Part shown: one piece after another, positions 1 through 8,233 of the stretch
Numbering within the stretch: the stretch's first letter is position 1
Layout of the letters: each line of letters opens with the position of its first letter
Origin: Microbacterium arborescens
Lineage (GTDB): Bacteria > Actinomycetota > Actinomycetes > Actinomycetales > Microbacteriaceae
Length of the DNA stretch: 64,000 bases
Reading direction: 5' to 3'
Assembly (NCBI GenBank): GCA_003339645.1
Contig: QNUV01000041.1
Span: forward strand, 744,001 to 808,000
Made by a program: the position numbers and the translations under genes
The notes under the pieces: model-generated
Told to the model about the DNA's origin: nothing
Seen by the model: only the letters and a program-made list of their open reading frames with translations
Databases searched by the model: none

Positions 1-606
1 GAGCGCCTGATACGCCTCGCCCCGCTCGAGGTTGCGCAGGAACGCGAGCTGGCTGGTGCGGATGGTCTCGTCGGAGATGGTCCGGTATGTCTGGGTCCAG
101 TCGACGGAGAGCCCGAGCTGACGGAAGAGCGACTCGAACTGCTTCTCGTCCTCGATGGTCAGCTTCTCGCACAGCTCGATGAAGTTGCGACGGCTGATGG
201 GCACCTGGTCGGCGGCGCGGCTCGACTTGTTGTCGCCGCCCTCGAACGGCGGGACGAACGACTCGTCGTACGGGAGGGTCGGGTCGCAGCGCACGCCGTA
301 GTAGTTCTGAACACGGCGCTCGGTGGGAAGACCGTTGTCGTCCCAGCCCATCGGGTAGAACACGCTCTTGCCGCGCATGCGCTCGAACCGCACCTTCAGA
401 TCGGTGTGCGTGAACGAGAACACGTGGCCGATGTGCAGCGAGCCGGATGCCGTCGGGGGAGGCGTGTCGACGGAGAAGACGCCGCCACGGCCCGTCTCAG
501 CGGCGCGCGCGCGATCGAACAAGTAGGTGCCCTGCTCGGCCCAGGCGGCGTCCCACTTCTGCTCGAGGCCTTCCAGAGCGGGCTTCTCGGGAATGTGCGC
601 TGTCAT
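1..606 (-). CDS. valS: valyl-tRNA synthetase, N-terminal part (cut by window edge)
   Basis: Class I synthetase that charges tRNA-Val. Only the first 202 codons are inside the window, beginning MTAHIPEKPALEGLEQKW. The HIGH signature is visible as SLHIGHVFSF, followed by YPMGWDDNGLPTERRVQNYY, a segment typical of actinobacterial ValS. The ATG at 606-604 is preceded by a good ribosome binding site (GAGGAG, 5 nt spacing). A TAGACT hexamer about 60 nt upstream could be its -10, so it may be transcribed separately from metNIQ, from which a strong hairpin divides it. The KMSKS loop, editing domain and anticodon-binding domain lie outside the window. Identification is firm from the motifs. Confidence 0.96.
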   Translation of the reverse strand, partial: MTAHIPEKPALEGLEQKWDAAWAEQGTYLFDRARAAETGRGGVFSVDTPPPTASGSLHIGHVFSFTHTDLKVRFERMRGKSVFYPMGWDDNGLPTERRVQNYYGVRCDPTLPYDESFVPPFEGGDNKSSRAADQVPISRRNFIELCEKLTIEDEKQFESLFRQLGLSVDWTQTYRTISDETIRTSQLAFLRNLERGEAYQAL

Positions 607-675
607 GGGAACTCCTCGACGATATGTGCGGCACTGTGTGAGCGTGCCTGAGTGTGCGTCGTCCGAGTCTACCGG

Positions 676-704
676 GGGTGGGGCGCCGCATCGGTGCCCC
701 ACCC
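676..704 (-). terminator. hairpin terminator after metQ
   Basis: Perfect 9-bp stem GGGTGGGGC / GCCCCACCC with an 11-nt loop, a few bases after the metQ stop and before valS on the same strand. There is no long T-run, as is usual in high-GC actinobacteria. Confidence 0.6.
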
Positions 705-710
705 GTGTGG

Positions 711-1532
711 TCAGAAGGCGGCTTCGATGGTCTCGTTGCCCTCGATGACCTTGCGCACCTCGTCGCTCGTGAACGCGTCGATGAGTGCCTTCGTGGCGGG
801 GGAGTCCGCCTCGGCCGAGGGCACCACGAGCTGCAGCGCGAAGCGGTCGTCGAGCTCGGTGAGCAGGCCGTCGTCCTGAGGGGTCAGGCCGAGCGCGGCG
901 ATGTGCGACGGCCACTGGAAGACCAGGTCCGCCTCGTCGTACGCCGTGTTCAGCTGATTGATCTCGAGCGAGAGGAACTGCAGGTTCTTCGGGTTCTCTG
1001 AGACATCGTCGAGCGTCGCGGTGTAGGGGTCGATGCCCGGGGTCAGTCCGATCACGCCGGCGTCGGCGAGGAGCTTGAGCGCTCGGGCGGTGTTCGACGA
1101 GTCGTTCGGGATGGCGACCGTCGCACCGTCGGGGAGCTGATCGATGTCGGTCAGGGTCTTCGAATAGAACGCGATGACGAAGTTGTAGATGGGTTGGACC
1201 GCCTCGAGTGACGCCCCGTTCTTCTCGTTGAACTCCTGCATATACGGCTCGTGCTGCGAGAAGTTCGCGTCGATGTCGCCGGCGGCGAGCATGTTGTTGA
1301 CCGTGACGTAGTCCGACACCGGTACGAGCTCGATCTCGTACCCGTCGGAGATCGCCGCTCCGGCGGCCTCGACGATGTCGGTCGCGGGGGCGGTCACTGC
1401 GCCCACGCGCAGTGTCGTGACGCCGGACTCGGCGTCGCCCGGTGAGCCGGCGCAGCCGGCGAGCAGCCCGGCGGTCGCCAGCGTGGCGACCGCGGCCGTG
1501 ACGAGGCGAGCGCGAACGGAGCGGAAGGACAT
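711..1532 (-). CDS. metQ: methionine ABC transporter substrate-binding lipoprotein (MetQ/NlpA)
   Basis: Extracytoplasmic binding lipoprotein of a methionine importer, 273 aa. The N-terminus is a lipoprotein signal peptide: basic start, hydrophobic stretch, then lipobox LLAGC with Cys about residue 27. The body has the NlpA pattern, including IPNDSSNTARALKLL, LQFLSLEINQL and the C-terminal KALIDAFTSDEVRKVIE. I place the start at the ATG at 1532-1530, preceded by AAGGAG; the reading frame stays open far upstream through metI and metN, but that extension is antisense-like noise. It is the last gene of metN-metI-metQ, 32 nt after metI. The family is firm; methionine as substrate is inferred from family and operon. 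Confidence 0.93.
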   Translation of the reverse strand: MSFRSVRARLVTAAVATLATAGLLAGCAGSPGDAESGVTTLRVGAVTAPATDIVEAAGAAISDGYEIELVPVSDYVTVNNMLAAGDIDANFSQHEPYMQEFNEKNGASLEAVQPIYNFVIAFYSKTLTDIDQLPDGATVAIPNDSSNTARALKLLADAGVIGLTPGIDPYTATLDDVSENPKNLQFLSLEINQLNTAYDEADLVFQWPSHIAALGLTPQDDGLLTELDDRFALQLVVPSAEADSPATKALIDAFTSDEVRKVIEGNETIEAAF

Positions 1533-1564
1533 GGGTTCTCCTTGTGAGAGTCGGTGGGCAGGAG

Positions 1565-2236
1565 TCAACGGTGGTCGAGACGGATCGACAGGCGGTGACC
1601 GATCGATTGGATGACCAGGACGACGACCAGGATGACGGCGATCGTGAAGTACATCAGCGGATAGTCGTACTCCTGGTAGCCGTAGCGCAGGGCGAAGTCG
1701 CCGATCCCGCCGCCGCCCACCACGCCGAGCACGGTGGAGTACGACAGCAGACTGATCGTCGCCGACGTCAGGGCGTAGACGAGGCCGGGGAAGGCTTCCG
1801 GGAGGAGGAAACGCACGATCGTCTGCGGAAGCGTCGCTCCCATCGTGCGAGCGACCCGCGGGATTCCGGGGCTGATCTCGCGCAAGATCTGCTCCACCAG
1901 ACGCGCGTAGATCGCGACGGCGACGAAGCAGAGCGAGAACGTCGCCGCGGGCGTGCCGAATGTCGTCCCGTAGACGAGCCGGGTCACCGGCACGAGGAAC
2001 ACGACGAGCAGCAGGAATGGGAACGAGCGGACGACGTTGATGAAGAGGTTCCCGGTCCACCACACCGCGCGATTCGGTGCGGCGCCGCCCCGGCGGGTCA
2101 GGTATACGAGCATGCCGAGCGGCAGTCCGAGGAGCACCGCCGCCGCGAGAGAGACCAGAAGCATGTAGCCGGTCTCGCCGAGGGCCTCGAGCAGGTCTTC
2201 GCCCCGGCGGCCGAGCGAGTCGGCGAGACCGCTCAT
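1565..2236 (-). CDS. metI: methionine ABC transporter permease
   Basis: Inner-membrane permease of the MetNIQ importer, 223 aa, close to the usual length for MetI. It has about five hydrophobic segments and the BPD_transp_1 layout. The region RVARTMGATLPQTIVRFLLPEA is the EAA loop that docks on the ATPase. The start overlaps the 3' end of metN by 4 nt (ATGA), so the two are translationally coupled. The next gene encodes the binding lipoprotein. Confidence 0.93.
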   Translation of the reverse strand: MSGLADSLGRRGEDLLEALGETGYMLLVSLAAAVLLGLPLGMLVYLTRRGGAAPNRAVWWTGNLFINVVRSFPFLLLVVFLVPVTRLVYGTTFGTPAATFSLCFVAVAIYARLVEQILREISPGIPRVARTMGATLPQTIVRFLLPEAFPGLVYALTSATISLLSYSTVLGVVGGGGIGDFALRYGYQEYDYPLMYFTIAVILVVVLVIQSIGHRLSIRLDHR

Positions 2237-2985
2237 GCGCCGAGCTCCCGTCGGGCGCGGTCGAGATAGCTCTCCGAGCCGAGGTCGGGCTCGGGCTGCA
2301 CCCGCAGGATGTCGTGGACTCGCCCGTCCTCGAACAGGGCGACGCGGTCGCAGACCCGCCGGACGACGGCGAGATCATGTGTCACGACGACCACCGTCGT
2401 GCCGAACCGGTCGCGGGCCGCGCGGAGCAGTGCGAGCACGCCGTCGGTGGTGCTGGCATCGAGAGACGAGGTCGGCTCGTCGCACAGCAGGATGTCCGGG
2501 CGCGCGACGAGCGCACGGGCGATGCCGACGCGCTGACGCTGGCCTCCGCTCAGCTCGGCGGGGTACGCGTGTTCGCGGCCGCCCAGGCCGACGAAGCGCA
2601 GCACCTCGTCGACCGAGGCCCGTCGCTCTCGCGCGTGTTCGCGGCCACTCAGATCGAGAGCGATCGAGACGTTCTGAAGCACGGTCCGGTTCGCCAGGAG
2701 GTGCACGCCCTGGAACACCACTCCGATGCGCCGGCGAAGCGTGCGCAGCGCCGCCCGGCTGAGTCTCTGCGGGTCCTGTCCCAGCACCCGGACGGCGCCC
2801 GCCGTCGCGCTGATCTCGCCCGTGAGCAGGGCGAGAAGCGTGCTCTTCCCCGCGCCGCTCTCGCCGATGACTCCGAAGATCTCGCCCGGCGCGACCGTGA
2901 GATCGACGCCCGACAGGGCGCGGGTGCCGCCAGGGTACGTGACGCCGACCCCGCTCAGGGAGATCGGATCGTCGGTCGGGCGCAC
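2233..2985 (-). CDS. metN: methionine ABC transporter ATP-binding protein, lacking the NIL domain
   Basis: ATPase of the methionine importer, 250 aa. Walker A is GESGAGKSTLL, the ABC signature is LSGGQRQRVGIARAL, Walker B is LLCDEPTSSLD and the switch is THDL. E. coli MetN is about 343 aa with a C-terminal NIL/ACT-like domain that binds methionine and inhibits transport. This protein stops soon after the nucleotide-binding domain, so that feedback module is absent. The start is GTG at 2985-2983 with GGAGG 7 nt upstream. It heads metN-metI-metQ and diverges from an OsmC-family gene across 45 bp that holds an inverted repeat. Confidence 0.93.
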   Translation of the reverse strand: MRPTDDPISLSGVGVTYPGGTRALSGVDLTVAPGEIFGVIGESGAGKSTLLALLTGEISATAGAVRVLGQDPQRLSRAALRTLRRRIGVVFQGVHLLANRTVLQNVSIALDLSGREHARERRASVDEVLRFVGLGGREHAYPAELSGGQRQRVGIARALVARPDILLCDEPTSSLDASTTDGVLALLRAARDRFGTTVVVVTHDLAVVRRVCDRVALFEDGRVHDILRVQPEPDLGSESYLDRARRELGA

Positions 2986-2998
2986 GCCGCATCCTCCA

Positions 2999-3024
2999 AT
3001 AGTTGGACGACGTTCAACTATAGT
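2999..3024. promoter_or_regulatory. divergent metN/osmC promoter with operator-like inverted repeat
   Basis: A perfect inverted repeat, ATAGTTG (2999-3005), 9-nt spacer, CAACTAT (3015-3021), fills the gap between metN and the OsmC gene. It overlaps the palindromic octamer ACTATAGT (3017-3024), which contains TATAGT on both strands: 3019-3024 on plus, exactly 6 nt before the osmC ATG, and 3022-3017 on minus, about 31 nt before the metN GTG. One sequence could therefore serve as the -10 element in both directions, with the repeat as an operator. The sequences are directly visible; promoter and operator function is inference. Confidence 0.6.
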
Positions 3025-3030
3025 CGACGC

Positions 3031-3447
3031 ATGGCCACCCGGTACCGCACCTCAGCTCTGAACGACGACGGCGGGACGGGGGTCAGTCGTGTGCCGGATG
3101 GTCTGGAGGTCGCGGTATCCAACCCGTTGCAGCGGGGGCACGACACGCGCGCGAGCAACCCGGAGCAGCTCCTCGCCCTGGCCTGGGCGACGTGCCTGAA
3201 CGCCACGGCGCAGGCGATCGTGTCGGGAGCGCATCGCACCGCCGTGCGCGTCGAGGTCGCCTTGCGCGACGCCGAAGGCCGCGAGGGATACGAGTTCGTC
3301 GTGACCGCCTTCGTCTCGGGCGAGGGGCTGGACGAGAGCGAAGCCTCGAACCTCGCCGTCGCTGCGCACGCGCGTTGCCCGATCTCGCGCCTGCTGCAGG
3401 CTTCGCCGCTGGCCGAGGTGCGTGGCGAGGCCTGGGCGGCGACCTGA
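3031..3447 (+). CDS. OsmC/Ohr family peroxide-resistance protein
   Basis: 138 aa, the normal size for Ohr/OsmC proteins, thiol peroxidases that reduce organic hydroperoxides. The two redox cysteines of the family are present: one in LAWATCLNAT (about residue 55) and one in AHARCPISRLL (about residue 117). It starts MATRYRTSALNDDGG. TATAGT ends 6 nt before the ATG, so the mRNA is probably leaderless. It diverges from metN over a shared inverted repeat, which suggests linked control. The exact subgroup (Ohr or OsmC) cannot be settled by eye. Confidence 0.88.
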   Translation: MATRYRTSALNDDGGTGVSRVPDGLEVAVSNPLQRGHDTRASNPEQLLALAWATCLNATAQAIVSGAHRTAVRVEVALRDAEGREGYEFVVTAFVSGEGLDESEASNLAVAAHARCPISRLLQASPLAEVRGEAWAAT

Positions 3448-3456
3448 CGAGGCCGC

Positions 3457-3963
3457 TCAGCGATCGACGGCGAAGCCGAGGTGAGGCATGTCCACGCCTC
3501 GGTAGTGCACCATGAATCGGCGGCGAACGGTCATGCCGAGCCGGATGGCCACGTTCATGGACGCGATGTTGGTGTCACGGACCTTGGCCCAGATGGCGGG
3601 GGCACCGAGCTCGCGGAACCCCCAGTCCCGCGCCGCGGTCGCGGCCTCTGTCGCGTATCCCCGATGCCAGTGCGCCCTGTGGAACAGGTAGCCGACCTCG
3701 AGAACCTGTTCGTCGCCGACGAACTGTCGCGTGATGCCGCACTGCCCGATCATGCCCACTCCGGGGAGGTCGACGGCCCAGAGTCCGAAACCGTCCTCCT
3801 CGTAGCGACGAAGATTGCGCGCGAGCCACTGCGCGCTTTCGTCGTCGTCGAAGGCCCCCTCGTAGGCGGTCATCGCGATGGGGTCGGTCAGTATCTCGCG
3901 GAGCGGGCCCAGGTCATCCTCCGTCATCAGCCGCAGGACCAGGCGTTCGGTGCGGGCGATCAT
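3457..3963 (-). CDS. GNAT family N-acetyltransferase (RimJ/RimL type)
   Basis: 168 aa starting MIARTERLVLRLMTEDDLGPL, typical of the Acetyltransf_3 group that acetylates protein N-termini or small substrates. The acetyl-CoA-binding region is around HRGYATEAATAARDWGFRELG (about residues 99-118), followed by AKVRDTNIASMNVAIRLGM, characteristic of the family. The ATG at 3963 overlaps the stop of the preceding pentapeptide-like gene as ATGA, so the two are coupled; a longer frame reaching 4005 would run back into that gene. The substrate is unknown. Confidence 0.85.
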   Translation of the reverse strand: MIARTERLVLRLMTEDDLGPLREILTDPIAMTAYEGAFDDDESAQWLARNLRRYEEDGFGLWAVDLPGVGMIGQCGITRQFVGDEQVLEVGYLFHRAHWHRGYATEAATAARDWGFRELGAPAIWAKVRDTNIASMNVAIRLGMTVRRRFMVHYRGVDMPHLGFAVDR

Positions 3964-4643
3964 CGGTTCGACTCCGGGGCGGATGCCTCGTCGCGCACGT
4001 CCCATCCGAGCGCAGCGGCGAACGCGGGGGCATGCGCCTCGACCTGCCGACGGGAGGCCGTCGCTCCGGCCAGCGCACGGATGTCGGTGAAGGCGAGCGC
4101 TTCCAGGCCGCGCAGGTCGAGATCCGTGCTCGACAGGGCACGTGTGTCGAACTCATCCACCGTGGTGTCGATGAAACCGACGCGCTCGAGCACCGCACCC
4201 GGCGCGTCGAGCGTGCCGATGCGGCAATCGACGATGAGGACGTCCCGCAGCGTCGCGGCGGGCACCGAGAGGTAGTCGATCCGGATGCCGCGGAGGATGA
4301 CGCCGTCCCAGCGAGCACGCTGAGCATCGAGGGTGCCGATCCGCCCGCCGTTGAGTGTCACGGTGCGCCAGCTGCCGTCGCCCGAGCGGAACTCGGCCGT
4401 CGCGAGGTCGATGAGCGCGACGTCGGCGAGCACCGCACCGGTGAGATCGAGCCGGTCGGAGATCCCCGGCCCGACGACGCTCTCGCTCACGCGTGCGTGG
4501 GCGCCGTCGACGGGCCCGGCCCCGACCGTGATCGAGGACCCGACGAGATCCGCATGCCGGGACAGGACGGCATGTTCGAGGTGACGGGGGAGGTCGGGGT
4601 CGCTCGCGCGAGGCGGAGCGGGGCGGGAGCGCGGGCGGGCCAT
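3960..4643 (-). CDS. pentapeptide-repeat-like protein
   Basis: 227 aa. From about residue 60 the sequence has the regular beta-helix rhythm of pentapeptide-repeat proteins, e.g. DLTGAVLADVALIDLATAEF, LRGIRIDYLSVPAATLRDVL and the twice-used CRIGTLD/GRIGTLD. An Arg/Pro-rich N-terminus precedes it (MARPRSRPAPPRASDPDLP). TACGCT lies 6 nt before the ATG at 4643, so a leaderless start is likely; a frame open to 5003 would enter the ileS T-box and ileS itself. It is coupled by ATGA to a GNAT acetyltransferase and is divergent from ileS. Function unknown: some pentapeptide proteins mimic DNA or bind gyrase, but nothing here shows that. Confidence 0.75.
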   Translation of the reverse strand: MARPRSRPAPPRASDPDLPRHLEHAVLSRHADLVGSSITVGAGPVDGAHARVSESVVGPGISDRLDLTGAVLADVALIDLATAEFRSGDGSWRTVTLNGGRIGTLDAQRARWDGVILRGIRIDYLSVPAATLRDVLIVDCRIGTLDAPGAVLERVGFIDTTVDEFDTRALSSTDLDLRGLEALAFTDIRALAGATASRRQVEAHAPAFAAALGWDVRDEASAPESNR

Positions 4644-4664
4644 ACCTTCAGCGTATGCCGACGG

Positions 4665-4670
4665 TATGAT
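4665..4670 (+). promoter_or_regulatory. -10 element of ileS
   Basis: TATGAT, a near-consensus -10 that would place the transcript start near 4677, at the 5' edge of the T-box leader. I see no convincing -35. Confidence 0.5.
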
Positions 4671-4676
4671 GGGGTC

Positions 4677-4848
4677 ATCAGCACCGATCCGGCCATCACC
4701 GGGGAGCTCTCGGAAGAACGGCGGCCATCCGCCCAGTAGAACCGAGCGGGGCAGGCCCGTGACAGCCGCTGGGAGAGTGGCCCTCCGGGGCAAGCGGGGT
4801 GGTACCGCGGTCGCACGATCGTCCTCGCAGGAAGTCCGACCCTGCGAG
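4677..4848 (+). ncRNA. translational T-box riboswitch of ileS (ultrashort stem I)
   Basis: tRNA-sensing leader. A 4-bp stem CCGG/CCGG (4689-4692, 4699-4702) carries the loop CCATCA with Ile specifier codon ATC at 4695-4697. The stem II S-turn motif AGTAGA is at 4735-4740. The T-box core GGGTGGTACCGCGG is at 4797-4810; its TGGT pairs with an ACCA 3' end, i.e. discriminator A as in tRNA-Ile. Near the gene, CTCGCAG (4824-4830) pairs with CTGCGAG (4842-4848), covering the GAGAG before the ileS ATG. This is a sequestrator of the ribosome binding site, with no terminator. This matches the actinobacterial ileS class in which the specifier sits in the terminal loop of stem I. Confidence 0.93.
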
Positions 4849-4855
4849 AGAAGCC

Positions 4856-7800
4856 ATGACCTATCCGAAGTCCTCTGCTTTCGGCCCCGCCGCCGACAGC
4901 GTCGTGCCCAGCCCCCGCTTCCCCGACGTCGAGCGTGAGGTGCTGGCGTTCTGGGAGCGCGACGACACCTTCCGCAGCTCGATCGCGCGACGGGAGGGGG
5001 CACCCGAGTGGGTCTTCTACGACGGCCCGCCCTTCGCCAACGGCCTGCCGCACTACGGTCACCTCCTCACCGGGTACGCCAAGGACGTCTTCCCGCGTTT
5101 CCAGACGATGCGCGGAAAGAAGGTCGACCGCGTCTTCGGCTGGGACACCCACGGTCTCCCGGCTGAGCTCGAAGCGATGAAGCAGCTCGGAATCACCGAG
5201 AAGAGCGAGATCGAGGCGATGGGCATCGCCGCCTTCAACGACAAGGCGCGTTCCTCCGTGCTCGAGTACACGCGCGAGTGGGAGGACTATGTCACCCGCC
5301 AGGCGCGCTGGGTCGACTTCGAGCGCGGATACAAGACGCTCGACACGGGCTTCATGGAGTCGGTGCTCTGGGCGTTCAAGGAGCTGTGGGACAAGGACCT
5401 CGCGTACGAGGGCCACCGCGTGCTGCCCTACTGCTGGCGCGACGAGACGCCGCTGTCGAACCATGAGCTGCGCATGGACGACGACGTCTACAAGATGCGC
5501 CAGGATCCCTCGGTGACCGTCACCTTCCCGTTCGTCGGCGCCAAGGCCGAGTCGCTCGGACTCACCGGTGTGCGCGCTCTCGCGTGGACGACGACGCCGT
5601 GGACTCTGCCGACAAACCTCGCCCTCGCCGTCGGCCCCGACATCCGCTACGTCGTGCTGCCCGGCGGTCCGGCCGGCGCGGCCGACGTCCACGAGGACCG
5701 CGCCGAGGCCGACGCGCACCGCTACCTCCTCGCCGAGGAGCTGCTCAGCGGCTACGCGAAGGACCTCGGGTACGCCGACGCCGAAGAAGCGCGCGCGGCG
5801 GTGGAGCGGACGCTTCCGGGCAGCGAGCTCGCCGATGTGCAGTACGACCGGCTCTTCGACTACTACGCGGATGCCGAGACCTGGGGCACCGGTTCGGCAT
5901 GGCGCGTGCTCGTCGACGACTACGTCACCACCACGGACGGAACCGGAATCGTCCACCAGGCGCCGGCCTACGGCGAGGACGACCAGCGCGTGACTGCCGC
6001 GGCCGGTATCCCGCTGATCATGAGCCTCGACGACGGCGGGCGCTTCCTCCCGCAGGTCACCGACGTGGCGGGCGAGCTGTGGATGGACGCCAACCGGCCC
6101 CTCATCCGCCTGCTGAAGGCCGAGGGCCGCCTCCTTCGAGAGGCGAGCTATGAGCACTCGTACCCGCATTGCTGGCGCTGCCGCAACCCGCTCATCTACA
6201 AGGCTGTGTCGAGCTGGTTCGTGCGCGTCACGGCGATCAAGGACCGCCTGCTCGAGCTCAACGAGCAGATCACCTGGGCGCCCGAGAACGTCAAGCACGG
6301 GCAGTTCGGGAAGTGGCTCGAGGGCGCGCGCGACTGGTCCATCAGTCGTAACCGCTTCTGGGGCTCCCCGATCCCGGTCTGGAAGAGCGACGACCCCGAG
6401 TACCCGCGGACCGATGTGTACGGCTCGCTCGCGGACATCGAACGCGACTTCGGGCGTCTGCCGCGCAACGAGGCCGGCGAGATCGACCTGCACCGGCCGT
6501 TCATCGACGACCTGACGCGTCCCAACCCCGAGGACCCCACGGGCCGCTCCACGATGCGCCGCATCGAGGACGTCTTCGACGTGTGGTTCGACTCGGGGTC
6601 GATGCCCTACGCACAGGTGCACTACCCCTTCGAGAACCGCGAGTGGTTCGACGAGCACGCGCCGGCCGACTTCATCGTGGAGTACATCGGGCAGACGCGC
6701 GGCTGGTTCTACGTCATGCACGTGCTCTCGGGCGCCCTGTTCGACCGGCCCGCGTTCTCGGGCGTCGCCTGCCACGGCATCGTGCTCGGCAGCGACGGTC
6801 AGAAGATGTCGAAGTCGCTGCGCAACTACCCGGACGTGTCCGAGGTCTTCGACCGCGATGGGTCCGACGCGATGCGATGGTTCCTCATGGGGTCGTCGGT
6901 GCTGCGCGGCGGCAACCTCGTGGTGACCGAGGAGGGCATCCGCGCCGGCGTGCGCGAGTTCCTGCTCCCGCTGTGGAACACCTGGTACTTCTTCGCCACC
7001 TACGCCAACGCCGCCGGCGGCGAGGGCGGGACGGGCTACCAGGCGCGACGTCGCACCGACTCCACCAACGTGCTCGACCGCTACATCCTGGCGCTGACCG
7101 GCGACCTCGTGCGCGATGTCGCCGCCGACCTCGAGGCTCTCGACTCCACGATGGCCGCCGCGAAGCTCCGCGACTTCGCCGAGGCGCTCACGAACTGGTA
7201 CATCCGCCGCTCGCGCGATCGCTTCTGGGTGGGCGTCGTTCCCGGCGACGATTCGTCGACGGAAGCCTTCGACACCCTGTACACGGTGCTCGAGACGCTG
7301 ACCCGTGTGGCCGCACCGCTCCTCCCGCTCGTGAGCGAGCGGGTCTGGCAGGGCCTGACCGGAGGACGCAGCGTCCACCTGGAGGACTGGCCCGACGCCG
7401 CCGATTTCGCTCCGGCCGCCGACATCCGCTCGGCGATGGATGCCGTCCGCGAGGTGTCGTCGGTGGCCAACGCGCTGCGGAAGAAGGAAGGCAAGCGCGT
7501 CCGGCTGCCCTTGCCGCAGCTCACCGTCGCGATCACCGATGCGGCGGCTCTGGAGCAGTTCGCCGACATCCTCCGCGACGAGCTCAACGTGAAGGATGTC
7601 GCCGTCGCCGAGCTCTCCGACGACCTCGCGGCCTCGTACGGCATCAGCCAGCGCCTCTCGGTCAATGCGCGCGCGGCCGGTCCGCGACTGGGCAAGCAGG
7701 TGCAGCATGTCATCGCGGGTGCCCGGGCGGGCCTGTGGAGCGAGCAGGACGGCGTCGTGACCGTCGACGGCGTCGCCCTCGAGCCCGGCGAATACGACCT

Positions 7801-8233
7801 GACCCTCGAGGCGGGCGGCGTCGCGGAGGGCACCGCCATCGCTCTCCTGTCCGGGGGCGGATTCGTGCTGCTCGACACGACGACCACTGCGCAGCTCGAG
7901 GCCGAAGGCCTCGCACGCGACGTCATCCGGGCCGTGCAGGACACGCGCAAGGCCGCCGGTTTCGAGGTCAGCGACCGCATCCGTCTCGCGCTCGCGTTCG
8001 ATGCCGACGAGGACGCCGCCGCTGTCGCATCGGCGTTCGACGCGGCCGACGTCGCGGGAGAGACCCTGGCTCGCGAATGGATCGTGCGGACATCCGCGCA
8101 GACCCTCGCCGCGTCCGCGGAGTTCGACGCCGCGGACGAGCCCGACTTCGCGGCGGTCGTCGCCGCGAAGACCTACGCGAACCGCGGCGACCTCACCGTG
8201 AGCGTCACCCGTCTGACAGGAGAGAGCGCATGA
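4856..8233 (+). CDS. ileS: isoleucyl-tRNA synthetase, long (eukaryote-like) type
   Basis: Charges tRNA-Ile, 1125 aa. The HIGH motif is [12 protein letters not shown] (about residue 65), with [18 protein letters not shown] following, and KMSKS is [13 protein letters not shown] (about residue 650). The CP1 editing domain lies between them and the anticodon-binding domain is C-terminal. The length and these motifs fit the IleS2 class shared with eukaryotes, members of which tolerate mupirocin better than the roughly 930-aa IleS1 class. The ATG at 4856 follows the T-box sequestrator; an upstream in-frame GTG at 4799 would lie inside the T-box. The stop overlaps folC by ATGA. Confidence 0.97.
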   Translation: MTYPKSSAFGPAADSVVPSPRFPDVEREVLAFWERDDTFRSSIARREGAPEWVFYDGPPFANGLPHYGHLLTGYAKDVFPRFQTMRGKKVDRVFGWDTHGLPAELEAMKQLGITEKSEIEAMGIAAFNDKARSSVLEYTREWEDYVTRQARWVDFERGYKTLDTGFMESVLWAFKELWDKDLAYEGHRVLPYCWRDETPLSNHELRMDDDVYKMRQDPSVTVTFPFVGAKAESLGLTGVRALAWTTTPWTLPTNLALAVGPDIRYVVLPGGPAGAADVHEDRAEADAHRYLLAEELLSGYAKDLGYADAEEARAAVERTLPGSELADVQYDRLFDYYADAETWGTGSAWRVLVDDYVTTTDGTGIVHQAPAYGEDDQRVTAAAGIPLIMSLDDGGRFLPQVTDVAGELWMDANRPLIRLLKAEGRLLREASYEHSYPHCWRCRNPLIYKAVSSWFVRVTAIKDRLLELNEQITWAPENVKHGQFGKWLEGARDWSISRNRFWGSPIPVWKSDDPEYPRTDVYGSLADIERDFGRLPRNEAGEIDLHRPFIDDLTRPNPEDPTGRSTMRRIEDVFDVWFDSGSMPYAQVHYPFENREWFDEHAPADFIVEYIGQTRGWFYVMHVLSGALFDRPAFSGVACHGIVLGSDGQKMSKSLRNYPDVSEVFDRDGSDAMRWFLMGSSVLRGGNLVVTEEGIRAGVREFLLPLWNTWYFFATYANAAGGEGGTGYQARRRTDSTNVLDRYILALTGDLVRDVAADLEALDSTMAAAKLRDFAEALTNWYIRRSRDRFWVGVVPGDDSSTEAFDTLYTVLETLTRVAAPLLPLVSERVWQGLTGGRSVHLEDWPDAADFAPAADIRSAMDAVREVSSVANALRKKEGKRVRLPLPQLTVAITDAAALEQFADILRDELNVKDVAVAELSDDLAASYGISQRLSVNARAAGPRLGKQVQHVIAGARAGLWSEQDGVVTVDGVALEPGEYDLTLEAGGVAEGTAIALLSGGGFVLLDTTTTAQLEAEGLARDVIRAVQDTRKAAGFEVSDRIRLALAFDADEDAAAVASAFDAADVAGETLAREWIVRTSAQTLAASAEFDAADEPDFAAVVAAKTYANRGDLTVSVTRLTGESA

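Noticed and set aside
711-2378. Reading metQ as a 555-aa protein starting inside metN
   Set aside because: The extra part is out-of-phase metI/metN sequence; a signal peptide, lipobox and AAGGAG place the start at 1532.
2986-3030. SAM or other methionine riboswitch before metN
   Set aside because: Only about 25 nt could be transcribed ahead of metN; too short for any known class.
4487-7708. 1073-aa open frame antisense to ileS
   Set aside because: Arg/Gly/Val/Asp-rich shadow translation typical of the complementary strand of high-GC genes; no domain, and ileS on the other strand is unmistakable.
6583-8229. N-terminal extension of folC into ileS
   Set aside because: Sequence is Arg-rich out-of-frame ileS; the ATGA overlap at 8230 and the FolC N-terminus fix the true start.
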